Source: Paenibacillus agaridevorans (GTDB taxonomy: Bacteria > Bacillota > Bacilli > Paenibacillales > Paenibacillaceae). Taken from it: 54,156 nt of DNA. A model generated the notes under the pieces. That model saw only the letters and a list, made by a program, of their open reading frames with translations. It made no database searches and had not been told where the DNA came from. How positions within the stretch are numbered: position 1 is the first letter of the stretch; the number at the start of each line of letters is the position of its first letter. The position numbers and the translations under genes were made by a program. The stretch is taken from positions 34,335 to 88,490 of the forward strand of contig NZ_BDQX01000356.1 in assembly GCF_003112455.1 (NCBI RefSeq), in the 5' to 3' direction. Positions 33,540 through 41,372 of the stretch are shown piece after piece.

Positions 33540-34022
33540 GTGCAGGATTTATCTGAGCGAGGGGAAGCGGCTCGCAACGCCGTCATCAACTATTCGGACA
33601 ATCTGGTCAAGGTAGCTTTCTCCTATCTAAAGAACATGTCGGATGCGGAAGAAGTCGCGCAAGATGTGTTTCTGGCCTATTTGCAGTCGGCTCCGGTCTT
33701 CGCGAGCGGCGAACACGAGAAGGCTTGGCTGATCCGGACGACGATCAATAAGTGCAAGAACAGGTTGAAGTCGGGATGGTTCCGGAGACGCGCGGCAATG
33801 CCGGACAATCTGGGCGAGCTTACGCGGGACGAACATACGGTTTTGCAGGAAGTGATGTCCTTGGACGTAAAGTACCGGGTCCCGATCCACCTTCATTATT
33901 ACGAAGGATATTCGCTGGAAGAGATCGCGGATATGCTGCATTCCAAACCCGCTACCGTCGGAACATGGCTCGCGCGCGGACGCAAGATGCTGAGAAGCGT
34001 AATAGGAGGAGGACAGGCATGA
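33540..34022 (+). CDS. RNA polymerase sigma factor, ECF subfamily
   Basis: 160 residues from GTG 33540, which follows AAGGAGGG by 7 bases. Region 2 is at about 15-75 (YSDNLVKVAFSYLKNMSDAEEVAQDVFLAYL; EKAWLIRTTINKCKN), and region 4 at about 100-155 (VMSLDVKYRVPIHLHYYEGYSLEEIADML; ATVGTWLARGRKMLR). It overlaps the next gene as ATGA, typical of a sigma/anti-sigma pair. I could not assign a clear ECF-type promoter upstream. Confidence 0.93.
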   Translation: MQDLSERGEAARNAVINYSDNLVKVAFSYLKNMSDAEEVAQDVFLAYLQSAPVFASGEHEKAWLIRTTINKCKNRLKSGWFRRRAAMPDNLGELTRDEHTVLQEVMSLDVKYRVPIHLHYYEGYSLEEIADMLHSKPATVGTWLARGRKMLRSVIGGGQA

Positions 34023-34585
34023 AAAAACCAGGGTACAAGGAGGCATTATCCAAGCTGAAGATGAGCGAGGACTTTCGGGAACGTACCATAGCGATGCTGG
34101 AAAGAGAACAACACAAGATGGAAGCCGATGGAACACTCAAAGGAGAGATTAGAATGAATACAGTGAACACGACGAAAAAGAACAAATGGGCAGCATGGTC
34201 GGTAGGCGTGGCGGCTTGCGCGGTGCTGGCGGCAGGCATTGTAGCTTGGGGCGGCAACGACGGCGGCAACGTGCCTGCGCCGGGCACGAATAACGGCGTA
34301 GTGGATTCGCAGCAGCCGGCTCCTCCTAGCTCCGGCAAAGCCGTCGTTAACATCGACGGGGTAATCGAAGAAGTAGCAGCGGACGGCAAGAGCTTCCGCG
34401 TGGGCGATCTGTGGGTATCGGTAACGGATGAGACGGAATACGGCATCCCGGGCCCTAATGCGCCCGAAGCTTCCGAACAGCTCGTCAGCAAAGAGTTCAA
34501 AGTTGGCAACGCGGTATCCGGCTTCACTTCGGATGACGTGGCAAGCGGCAAAGTCACCGCGCAGCGGATCTACAACAATTTCTAA
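34019..34585 (+). CDS. Probable anti-sigma factor, single-pass membrane protein
   Basis: 188 residues starting at ATG 34019 with RBS GGAGGAGG. The cytoplasmic N-terminus (about 1-58) has a short helical region (YKEALSKLKMSEDFRERTIAMLERE) that could clamp the sigma factor. One membrane helix lies at about 61-80 (AWSVGVAACAVLAAGIVAW), followed by a Pro-rich linker and a small outside beta-domain (VVNIDGVIEEVAADGKSFRVGDLWVSV). Function is inferred from overlap with the sigma gene and from topology; no zinc-binding HxxxCxxC motif is seen. Confidence 0.75.
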   Translation: MKKPGYKEALSKLKMSEDFRERTIAMLEREQHKMEADGTLKGEIRMNTVNTTKKNKWAAWSVGVAACAVLAAGIVAWGGNDGGNVPAPGTNNGVVDSQQPAPPSSGKAVVNIDGVIEEVAADGKSFRVGDLWVSVTDETEYGIPGPNAPEASEQLVSKEFKVGNAVSGFTSDDVASGKVTAQRIYNNF

Positions 34586-34590
34586 GCTAT

Positions 34591-34655
34591 AAAAAACCTC
34601 TTCCTAGGGTGAAGGACATCTGCTCGCAGGCCCTTCAACCAAGGAAGAGGTTTTC
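34591..34655 (+). terminator. Terminator after the sigma/anti-sigma operon
   Basis: AAAACCTCTTCCT pairs with AGGAAGAGGTTTT, with an inner GAAGG/CCTTC stem. T tracts on both flanks allow use from either side. Confidence 0.85.
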
Positions 34656-34729
34656 TTGACTTATAGGGAAGTATAAGAATTTGCTCATACTTTCTTTATA
34701 CCTTTCTTCTTGCGTCTGGACCTAACCGA

Positions 34730-35125
34730 TCAGGATGTTGCTTTGACCGGCTGGACGGCCTCGGGCTTTGTGCTTGTCATCTTGCTGCTGCCGTTAAAGA
34801 CGCCGCCCGACTCGATGATGAGCGAGGCTGCCGTAATATTGCCGTTAAGCACGCCCGTGGAGCTGATGGTCAGCTTGCCGCGTATCTCGGCATCGCCGTT
34901 TAGCTGTCCTGCAAGCACGAGGTCGCGGGCGCTTAAATTGGAGTTGGCTACGCCATTCTCCCCGATAATGACATCTCCGTTAGAGGAAATATCCCCGATA
35001 ATGCTGCCTTCGATGCGAATGCTTGCTTCGGAACGAAGCTTGCCCTCGAAGATCGTACCTTCCCCGATGAGCGTATCTGTCATATCCGGGTTAATTTTGC
35101 CCGATCCGGATTTGCTTTTGAACAT
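34730..35125 (-). CDS. Bactofilin family polymer-forming cytoskeletal protein
   Basis: 131 residues. The central beta-helix repeats run through about 20-115 (DTLIGEGTIFEGKLRSEASIRIEGSIIGDISSNGDVIIGENG; LVLAGQLNGDAEIRGKLTISSTGVLNGNI). Bactofilins polymerise without nucleotide at the membrane and help to position cell-wall enzymes. The start codon lies 2 bases after the stop of the M23 gene, a common arrangement in which the peptidase and the filament act together. Confidence 0.93.
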   Translation of the reverse strand: MFKSKSGSGKINPDMTDTLIGEGTIFEGKLRSEASIRIEGSIIGDISSNGDVIIGENGVANSNLSARDLVLAGQLNGDAEIRGKLTISSTGVLNGNITAASLIIESGGVFNGSSKMTSTKPEAVQPVKATS

Positions 35126-35127
35126 GT

Positions 35128-36117
35128 TTACTCACGTTCCTCTCTGTCCTCTTGGATATAGGGAGTAGGGTCGACATGCGTGCCGTTTACGATAACCTCA
35201 TAATGCAAGTGGGGGCCCGTGCTGCGCCCCGTGTTGCCGAGCTCGCCGATCAACTGGCCTTTGTGCACCTTGTCGCCTACCTCTACATGTCTGGCGTTAA
35301 GATGGAGATAACGAGTCTCGATGCCTCTCCCATGATCGATCAAAATATTGTTGCCCTGCGGATAGGTTCTCTCCGACAAGGTGACAACGCCGTCTGCCGC
35401 AGCGTAGATGGGATCGCCGCGATTGCCGCCGATGTCCAATCCGTTATGAACGGCGGAACGGCCGGATATAGGATCTCGTCTAACGCCGAAGGTTGAGGTG
35501 ATTTTTCGATTGTCCGAAGGCCAGATCGTCGGGGTAATGTCCAGCAATTGCTGGTGCTTCAGTATAGCGGACTTGGTTGCTTCCAAGCTGGGTTTTAGCT
35601 CGTCCATGAGGCTTGCGAGCAGGTCGAACTCCTGCCCGGTGCGATTCGCAAGGGAAGATGCTTCAGCCGATTGCATCAGGCTAAATTCTTCGCCGCCTTG
35701 TCCTCCTTCGCTCAGGGGTATGTTATTTGCTGAGGAGATATGTACGTCCGTCGATTGGATGCCGACGATTTCTTTCAATTGGCTCTCTAACTCCGCAATT
35801 TCGCTTATCTTGTTTTCGATCTGATCGGCTTGTGCCGACAGAGTCGTTAGATCGGCTTCCAGAGCCGCAATACGGTCGTTCTTGAACTGCAGCGACTTTT
35901 CGTAACCAGACTGCGATAGATCAAGCCGAGCCTGCAGATGTGCGAGCTTCGCAGCGCTGCCGCTGAACAAGGAGATGAATATAGCCGCGCATATTGCCAG
36001 CAAGGCGATGGCCGACGGTACGATTACTAATATGTATCCGCTTACGGTAAAACGTTTTACGGATTGGTTCGCTTCGGGAATAATGACGAAAGTAAATAGC
36101 TTGGATAACCGTTTCAT
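35128..36117 (-). CDS. M23 family (LytM-type) metallopeptidase with coiled coil
   Basis: 329 residues. Membrane helix about 25-50 (VSGYILVIVPSAIALLAICAAIFISLF), extracytoplasmic coiled coil about 55-115 (LAHLQARLDLSQ; DRIAALEADLTTLSAQADQIENKISEIAELESQL), then the M23 domain (about 205-325) with HNGLDIGG, YLHLNARH and GPHLHYEV, so the zinc ligands are present. Probably cleaves peptidoglycan cross-links under guidance of the adjacent bactofilin. GGAG lies 6 bases before the start. Confidence 0.92.
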   Translation of the reverse strand: MKRLSKLFTFVIIPEANQSVKRFTVSGYILVIVPSAIALLAICAAIFISLFSGSAAKLAHLQARLDLSQSGYEKSLQFKNDRIAALEADLTTLSAQADQIENKISEIAELESQLKEIVGIQSTDVHISSANNIPLSEGGQGGEEFSLMQSAEASSLANRTGQEFDLLASLMDELKPSLEATKSAILKHQQLLDITPTIWPSDNRKITSTFGVRRDPISGRSAVHNGLDIGGNRGDPIYAAADGVVTLSERTYPQGNNILIDHGRGIETRYLHLNARHVEVGDKVHKGQLIGELGNTGRSTGPHLHYEVIVNGTHVDPTPYIQEDREERE

Positions 36118-36339
36118 TTAGGCTCCTGGACCTCCTACTTCAATCCTACTCTTGCACAACCCTGTTTATTCGACAGAATAGGCCTTAATTCCTGCATGGG
36201 AGGAAAAAACGTTGCCGCATCTTGATGGAAAGTCGGATTGTACCTTAGCGCGGACTCATGGTACGCTATGGTACGAGTGTAATGGAGTGCAAAGATAACT
36301 GAAAAAACGGGCAAGCAGGATGGAAGGAGTGCATGGGTT

Positions 36340-37161
36340 ATGTTGAAATGGGATGGACATACGCATACACGGTTCTGTTATCACGGAAGCGATGCGAAGC
36401 AGGAATTGTATTTGGACAGGGCGATCGAGCTGGGATTCCAGCGTTACACCATTAGCGAACATCCGCCGCTTCCGGCAGGCTGGATCGACGATCCTAAGCT
36501 GATGGACGAGCTTGCGATGTCGATGGACGAGATGCCGGACTATCTGGCTTACGTTAAAGAAATGAAAGCGAAGTACGAAGGGAAAATCGAAGTGACTATC
36601 GGTCTGGAAATCGATTATTTGCCGGGGGCGTCTTCGTTCACGGAGGAGCTGCTGGAGAAATGGGGGAACGAGCTCGAGGATGTTGTCTACTCCGTGCATT
36701 ATTTGCCCGGCGTCGGCGGCATGCGCTGTATCGATTTCACTGCGGCGGACTTCCGTCGGCATCTGCTCGCCCATTATGGCACGATGGATGAGGTAGCGAA
36801 CGAATATTACAATCATGCAGAAGCGGCGATTCGTGCAGCCGCCAAGCTGCCGATGCGCAAGCGGATCGGACATATCAACCTGATCGAGAAGTTCCGGACG
36901 GAGCTGCCGGAGATTAGCGAAGAATTGATTCGCCGCCGGTTGGAGGGCCTGCTGCCATTGCTGGAGTCGTCCGGCGTAGGCGTTGACGTCAACATGGCGG
37001 GGATGCGCGTGGCTACTTGCGGGAAACCTTATGTGCCGGCATGGTTCCTTGCGGAGTGCGCGAAACGCGGCATTGCTTGCGTGTACGGCTCCGACTCGCA
37101 TAAGCCGGAGCAAGTCGGATTTGGCTACGAATGGTTCGAGGAGACAATGACGCGTGGATGA
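36340..37161 (+). CDS. hisJ: Histidinol-phosphatase, PHP family (HisJ-like)
   Basis: 273 residues. PHP metal-site motifs: DGHTHTRFCYHG (His7, His9), SEHPPLP, GLEIDYLPG, VVYSVHYLPG and YGSDSHKPEQVG near the C-terminus. HisJ-type enzymes remove phosphate from histidinol phosphate in histidine synthesis. No other his gene is here, so the substrate is by homology only. AAGGAG is 12 bases upstream of ATG 36340. The stop overlaps the next gene. Confidence 0.85.
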   Translation: MLKWDGHTHTRFCYHGSDAKQELYLDRAIELGFQRYTISEHPPLPAGWIDDPKLMDELAMSMDEMPDYLAYVKEMKAKYEGKIEVTIGLEIDYLPGASSFTEELLEKWGNELEDVVYSVHYLPGVGGMRCIDFTAADFRRHLLAHYGTMDEVANEYYNHAEAAIRAAAKLPMRKRIGHINLIEKFRTELPEISEELIRRRLEGLLPLLESSGVGVDVNMAGMRVATCGKPYVPAWFLAECAKRGIACVYGSDSHKPEQVGFGYEWFEETMTRG

Positions 37162-37951
37162 GCTGGGGAGGGACGCGGAGCAGCAAGCTGCGTCTACGAC
37201 CGGGAATGAAGATGGACAGGCAGATGCGCCTGCGACCGGGCATGTATTTAGACGGGCAGATGTGCATGGTACGGCCGTGAGGGAATCCGGCGAGGCAGAT
37301 GTGCCTGGTGCCGCCGTAAGGGAATCCGGCGAGCCGGATGTGCCTATCGCAACGAAGGAATCCAGTCAGCCGGATTCGCCTGTCGAAATGAATGAATCCG
37401 GCCATTCAGATGCGCCTGGCGCGGCAGTAAAGGAATTCGTCCATCCAGATGCGCCTGGTGCCGCCTGTAAGGAAGGTGCACAGAACAGTGCGCGTGTTGT
37501 CGTGAGGGAAGTGTCCACGAATGACGAGTGTTTGTCCATGTTGATCGCACAGCTAGACGATTACCTGGCGGGCTTGTATCCGCCAGGCGAAATATTCGGC
37601 GTGAACTTCTCGGAGCCTTCTACATCGAGCATGGTTTTCGCTGTGGCGTACCTGGAGGGCCGACCCGTGGGCTGCGGCGGAATTCGGAGCCTGGACGGCG
37701 ACACTGCAGAGTTGAAGCGCTTCTACGTAGTGCCGGATGTTCGCAGGGCGGGGATCGCGGGGAAGGTGTATCGGTTTCTGGAGAAGCGTGCCGTTGAGCG
37801 GGGGCATTCGAGACTTCGGCTGGAAACGGGCGAGCCTCAATTCGAGTCCATCGGTTTCTACCGAAAGCAAGGTTTCTACGAGATCGATAGGTTCGGAGAA
37901 TATGCGGAATGCGAGTCCAGCTACTGCATGGAGAAAATAATCAGCCTATGA
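37154..37951 (+). CDS. GNAT family N-acetyltransferase with repetitive N-terminal extension
   Basis: 265 residues from GTG 37154 (GAGGAG 11 bases upstream), overlapping hisJ by 8 bases. The GNAT domain begins near residue 115 (ARVVVREVSTND) and shows FAVAYLEGRPVGCGGIRSLDGDTAELKRFYVVPDVRRAGIAGKVYRFLE, containing the acetyl-CoA loop (VRRAGIAGKV), and ESIGFYRKQGFYEI. Residues about 43-105 are imperfect 12-13-residue repeats (ESGEADVPGAAVR type), presumably disordered. A shorter protein starting at an internal codon is possible. The substrate is unknown. Confidence 0.82.
   Translation: MDELGRDAEQQAASTTGNEDGQADAPATGHVFRRADVHGTAVRESGEADVPGAAVRESGEPDVPIATKESSQPDSPVEMNESGHSDAPGAAVKEFVHPDAPGAACKEGAQNSARVVVREVSTNDECLSMLIAQLDDYLAGLYPPGEIFGVNFSEPSTSSMVFAVAYLEGRPVGCGGIRSLDGDTAELKRFYVVPDVRRAGIAGKVYRFLEKRAVERGHSRLRLETGEPQFESIGFYRKQGFYEIDRFGEYAECESSYCMEKIISL
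37282..37470 (+). repeat. Imperfect 36-39 bp tandem repeats inside the GNAT gene
   Basis: Five in-frame units encode ESGEADVPGAAVR, ESGEPDVPIATK, ESSQPDSPVEMN, ESGHSDAPGAAVK and EFVHPDAPGAACK. The unit length stays a multiple of three, so the frame is kept. Confidence 0.8.
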
Positions 37952-37990
37952 GAAGCGGGAAGAATGGTTCCCGCCTCTATAGGCTGTTTT
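37942..37990 (+). terminator. Strong terminator overlapping the GNAT stop
   Basis: AGCCTATGAGA and TCTATAGGCT enclose an inner GCGGGAA/TTCCCGC stem, followed by TGTTTTTTG. The stem begins within the last codons of the GNAT gene. Confidence 0.88.
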
Positions 37991-38070
37991 TTGTCGATTA
38001 GGAAATGATGCAACAATCTCGAATGAGGATCGCGCACCGAGTTACCACTATAGTTGTTCAGTCTTTATCT

Positions 38071-38781
38071 TTATAATACAAACAATTTGCCATCGCGAAA
38101 ATAATAAATATCCTCTCTCTTAAATCCGTATTCTAAGCTCCTATGCTTAATATGTGGTTCAAATGTAAAGAGGGTTACTTCACTCAGCTTAGTCTTATTT
38201 CCAGACACAAAATATCTCCTGTTGTCCTTATTAAACTCAATTGTATGGCCCAAATTTCCGGCAAAATCAAGGTTAATATAACCGAGTTGGTTTATTACCT
38301 CATTCATATGCAGGTAGACATCTTCAAAAGTCATGTCAGGTTTGATATAGTTCATAAATATGTTATGCAGGTTCTCTTCAACTTTAACCCCATCCATAAG
38401 CTCAAATTCATTATTTCTACATTCTAATGCATCTACACCGACAGCCTTCCCATCAATGATAATAAACGTTCGGGCATAGTCGCCCCAATAGGTATTAAAC
38501 TCCGGACTAAGGTCTACTGTTACAATATCATTCCTGCCGACTAATGTTTCTGAAGGCTTATAACCCTTGCCTGATTCGGAAATGGTTGTTCTCTTTCCAA
38601 CGTGAACAAATGCCCCTATACCATGATACCAAAAACTATTTACGCCATTGGCTCTCATAATGTCTTCGGTTATACAAACAATTTCACGTTCTGAAATGCC
38701 TTCTTTAATTACATTCTTTAACTCGCTTATTGTGGATTTAGCGATGGATTGAACGTGTAGATAATTTGACAATTGCTCCAC
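38071..38781 (-). CDS. M24 family metallopeptidase (aminopeptidase P/prolidase-like)
   Basis: 236 residues from GTG (AAAGGTGGG 7 bases upstream). Pita-bread-fold metal ligands look complete: VDLSP (Asp), GDYARTF (Asp), NLGHTI (His), FTFEPH (Glu) and KREDIYYF (Glu). It lacks the N-terminal domain found in prolidases and aminopeptidase P, so it is a catalytic-domain-only form close in size to methionine aminopeptidase. Coding is clearly AT-rich compared with genes on both sides, suggesting acquisition by transfer. Confidence 0.85.
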   Translation of the reverse strand: MEQLSNYLHVQSIAKSTISELKNVIKEGISEREIVCITEDIMRANGVNSFWYHGIGAFVHVGKRTTISESGKGYKPSETLVGRNDIVTVDLSPEFNTYWGDYARTFIIIDGKAVGVDALECRNNEFELMDGVKVEENLHNIFMNYIKPDMTFEDVYLHMNEVINQLGYINLDFAGNLGHTIEFNKDNRRYFVSGNKTKLSEVTLFTFEPHIKHRSLEYGFKREDIYYFRDGKLFVL

Positions 38782-39108
38782 AAATAACCCACCTTTAACG
38801 TAAAGAGTCTTTTTTATTTTTCCCTAATTTAAATAAATGAGCATAATGGTTGGCCGCGCTATTGAATTGTTGCAGATTGAGGAGTACAGCTCTATTCAGA
38901 TTTCAGTCCTTCAGGTAACGAGTACTTGAGCTTCCAAGCGAAGGAGTCCTTTCGGTGAGTCCATCGATCTGCGCGTGGAGCTTTGAAACACTTATCGACA
39001 ATGAATGCACGTCCAATTTACTAGAAAATAGTATATTTATTGGTAACTGCTATGGTATAGTGTAATACAATAGTCCTACATACAAATGAAAAGGGAGTGT
39101 ATTATGTC
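38782..39108. other. 327-base AT-rich intergenic region
   Basis: No intact gene. Around 38850-38990 one frame reads RAIELLQIEEYSSIQISVLQ before a stop, which hints at a decayed coding sequence of unknown origin. No firm promoter could be picked from the several AT-rich hexamers near 39020-39070. Confidence 0.35.
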
Positions 39109-39744
39109 ATGGCAGTTATCGGTCTATTTTCATTCTTTGCAGTACTTTTCTTCATAGTGATGGCGATTATCCCACCACTTAGGCGAAAGATTTCTCCAAG
39201 CTTCACCCTCAAGAAAAGTATGTTATTTGGTCTTATTGCATTCATTGTCTTGGTTGTAGCTTTTAGCGTAGATTCTGACGATACGAATATGACTGCCGAT
39301 GTTGACAAATCAGTTGTCGAAACGGAGTCGGAAACAAAATCTGAACCTACAAGTGAGACAGATAAGAAAGAAGCAGTTGTTGAAGATAAAGTAGAAGTAG
39401 CTGTTGCGACACCTGAACCAACAGTCAAACCAACACCTGAGCCAACAGTCAAAGAAACAGCAAGCCAACGCAATGCAGTACGTACAGCAAAGAATTACCT
39501 AGAGTACACGGCATTTTCAAGGAAAGGTTTGATAGAGCAGTTAGTGTTTGAAGGTTACGATAATACTGATGCCGAATATGCAGTTGATCGGGTAAACGCA
39601 GATTGGAATGAGCAAGCCGCTCTAAAGGCAAAAGATTATCTTGAATACTCGTCATTCTCAGAGCAGGGTTTAATAGAACAATTAGAGTTTGAGGGATTCA
39701 CGAATGCACAGGCTAAACATGGGGTAAGTATTGCATATGAATAA
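39109..39744 (+). CDS. Membrane protein with two Ltp-type (host cell surface lipoprotein) repeats
   Basis: 211 residues from ATG 39109. GGGAG lies 11 bases upstream; the in-frame GTG at 39097 overlaps that RBS and is unlikely. Two membrane helices (about 3-26 and 38-56) precede an acidic Thr/Pro/Glu-rich linker (TESETKSEPTSETDKKE; EPTVKPTPEPTVKE) and two repeats: AVRTAKNYLEYTAFSRKGLIEQLVFEGY and ALKAKDYLEYSSFSEQGLIEQLEFEGF. The repeat is PF07553-like; the best known member, Ltp of a Streptococcus phage, blocks DNA injection by superinfecting phage. Here the anchor is a helix, not a lipobox. AT-rich coding. Confidence 0.75.
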   Translation: MAVIGLFSFFAVLFFIVMAIIPPLRRKISPSFTLKKSMLFGLIAFIVLVVAFSVDSDDTNMTADVDKSVVETESETKSEPTSETDKKEAVVEDKVEVAVATPEPTVKPTPEPTVKETASQRNAVRTAKNYLEYTAFSRKGLIEQLVFEGYDNTDAEYAVDRVNADWNEQAALKAKDYLEYSSFSEQGLIEQLEFEGFTNAQAKHGVSIAYE

Positions 39745-39752
39745 CATATTTG

Positions 39753-39776
39753 AGGGCGACTAATGGTCGTCCTTTT
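39753..39776. terminator. Terminator between convergent Ltp-repeat and HAD genes
   Basis: AGGGCGAC-taatg-GTCGTCCT with one G-U pair, followed by TTTTG on the plus strand. It overlaps the end of the HAD remnant. Confidence 0.65.
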
Positions 39777-39993
39777 TGTTTACTGGTAATAGTGTCTTCA
39801 GTTCAATCAAGTCGTTTATAACGATATCAGCCTGAGTAAGTTCATCGCTTTGTGCGAAATCAAAATTACATCCTATGGCAACCAAACCGTTGTCTTTTGC
39901 TGCATTTATATCTGATAGGCGGTCCCCTACTACTGCTGCATTAGTAATCCCATATTTTACAATAATACTTCTTACTAAGTCTGACTTGTTCAA
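39760..39993 (-). pseudogene. Truncated HAD-family hydrolase (C-terminal part only)
   Basis: 77 residues equal to the last third of a HAD phosphatase of the phosphoglycolate phosphatase type: AAVVGDRLSDINAAKDNGLVAIGC is the motif IV acidic loop and the strand after it. The nucleophile DxDGT motif, the cap domain and the Lys motif are missing. The break lies just before the inverted-repeat element at 40087-40273, so an insertion or deletion event probably removed the 5' part. Confidence 0.75.
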
Positions 39994-40086
39994 AGATTCA
40001 ATTTGTTGAATACTGGAGGCAGTCTAATACTTTATTTTCTCAGTCTACAACTTTATTTTCTTTGGACATACGGACCCGGCCGAGAA

Positions 40087-40273
40087 TCTAACAGACTCAC
40101 GAGACACTATTAGCCCGTTTTACGCAAGGATCAAATTCTAACGGACAGGAGCGCCGTTATATGGCCGAAATATAGCAAAAAGCTGCTCTGATGGTGCAAA
40201 TAGAGGCGCGTGTGTCCGTTAGATTTTAGAAACATCAGCTAATCGAAGAATAGCGGCGCTCCTGTCCGTTAGA
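40087..40273. mobile_element. MITE/REP-like inverted-repeat element
   Basis: A 24-bp inverted repeat with one mismatch (40137-40160 against 40250-40273; ends TCTAACGGACAGG...) surrounds about 90 bases. A second, shorter pair lies around and inside it: TCTAACAGAC at 40087-40096 and GTCCGTTAGA at 40214-40223. No coding sequence. The shape fits a non-autonomous hairpin element or dispersed intergenic repeat. Confidence 0.55.
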
Positions 40274-40365
40274 AGGACAACCTTGCACAACGGAGCAATC
40301 AAAATCGCCCGTCAGGGTAATTTTGATACTCAGCATGGTGGGAGCGGCCGCTGCGGGTGGAGACT

Positions 40366-40824
40366 AAGTCGGCGGCGTCGATCTAAATCTCGCCGACTGG
40401 CTGCTTTTCAAGATTTAAGTCGGCGGCGTCGATCTAAAACTCGCCGACCAACTGCTTTTCAAGCTTTAGGTCGGCGGCGTCGATCTAAAACTCGCCGACC
40501 AACTGCTTTTCAAGCTTTAAGTCGGCGTCATCGATCTAGAGCTCGCCGACCGACAACTTTTAAAGCATTAAGTCGGCGTCATCGCTCTAAATCCCGCCGT
40601 CCGGCTGCTTTTCAGGATTTAAGTCGGCGGCATCGATCTAAATCTCGCCGCCCGGCTGCTTTTCAAGCTTTAAGTCGGCGGCGTCGATCTAAATCTCGCC
40701 GTCCGGCTGCTTTTCAAGCTTTAAGTCGGCGGCATCGATCTAAAGCTCGCCGACCAACTGCTTTTCAAGATTTAAGTCGGCGTCATCGCTCTAAATCTCG
40801 CCGCTCGGCGGCATTTCAAGCTGC
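40366..40824. repeat. Nine tandem copies of a 51-bp repeat
   Basis: Nine head-to-tail units of exactly 51 bp fill 459 bases. Each starts AAGTCGGCG (once AGGTCGGCG) and contains a CGCCG block about 20 bases later, so most units can fold as GTCGGCG/CGCCGAC hairpins. Units differ at scattered positions and none has an indel. Because 51 is a multiple of 3, the plus frame stays open and would encode a basic 17-residue repeat (SRRRRSKSRRLAAFQDL type). Whether it is translated is unclear: no RBS, and the frame continues antisense over the DUF2500 gene. Confidence 0.9.
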
Positions 40825-40837
40825 CAGCCACACTCCG

Positions 40838-41242
40838 CTACCCGATACTGCGCTCGAAGGCCACGATCCATTCACCCTTCGTCGCTGCGTAGCCGGAGTC
40901 GCCTTCGGCAACCAGGCCGTAAATATTTTTGACGTCGAGGAATTCGCGGCGCGTGCCATTCTCGAACTCCAGCGTGATGTAGTAATAAGTGCGCGAAGAG
41001 GACGACATATGACCGATGCCATCGTTGCCGTGATTATGGTGGTTCGTATGATGTCGCACGTCCATCCGTTTGGCTACGATTTTGGCGAAGGTGCTTTCTT
41101 GGGGCGAACTTGCGTTTTTCGCGTGTTTGACCCCTGAGAAGATGATACCGCCGATAACGACCGCGAAGCCGATGACGATTATTATTGGAACAACTGTAAT
41201 CATGAAGTCAAAGCCGGCCGGAGCGCCGAAAGGATCTCCCAT
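40838..41242 (-). CDS. DUF2500 domain-containing membrane protein
   Basis: 134 residues. N-terminal membrane helix about 13-36 (FMITVVPIIIVIGFAVVIGGIIFSGV), a His-rich linker (RHHTNHHNHGND), then the DUF2500 beta-domain (YYYITLEFENGTRREFLDVKNIYGLVAEGDSGYAATKGEWIVAFER). Function unknown. RBS AGGAGG precedes the start. The tandem repeats begin 14 bases after its stop and would lie in any unterminated 3' end of its mRNA. Confidence 0.88.
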   Translation of the reverse strand: MGDPFGAPAGFDFMITVVPIIIVIGFAVVIGGIIFSGVKHAKNASSPQESTFAKIVAKRMDVRHHTNHHNHGNDGIGHMSSSSRTYYYITLEFENGTRREFLDVKNIYGLVAEGDSGYAATKGEWIVAFERSIG

Positions 41243-41372
41243 AGTAATACCTCCTGTTATCTTGAAATTTTATCGATTTTCATTTTACGTCATTTCCCGG
41301 GAAAATGTTGCAGAATCCAACAGACTTCATCGCAATCTCCCTTTAAGTGCGTGTGCGTGTTAAAAAGATTCC

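Noticed and set aside
38850..39000. Transposase fragment
   Set aside because: A short frame (RAIELLQIEEYSS...) hints at old coding sequence, but nothing specific to a transposase family could be recognised.
40366..40824. CRISPR array
   Set aside because: Units are contiguous near-copies without unique spacers, and no cas genes are nearby.
40283..41137. 284-codon plus-strand open frame through the 51-bp repeats
   Set aside because: No ribosome site, and its last 300 bases run antisense to the convincing DUF2500 gene. The open frame follows from the repeat length being a multiple of three. Kept as a repeat, with translation left open.
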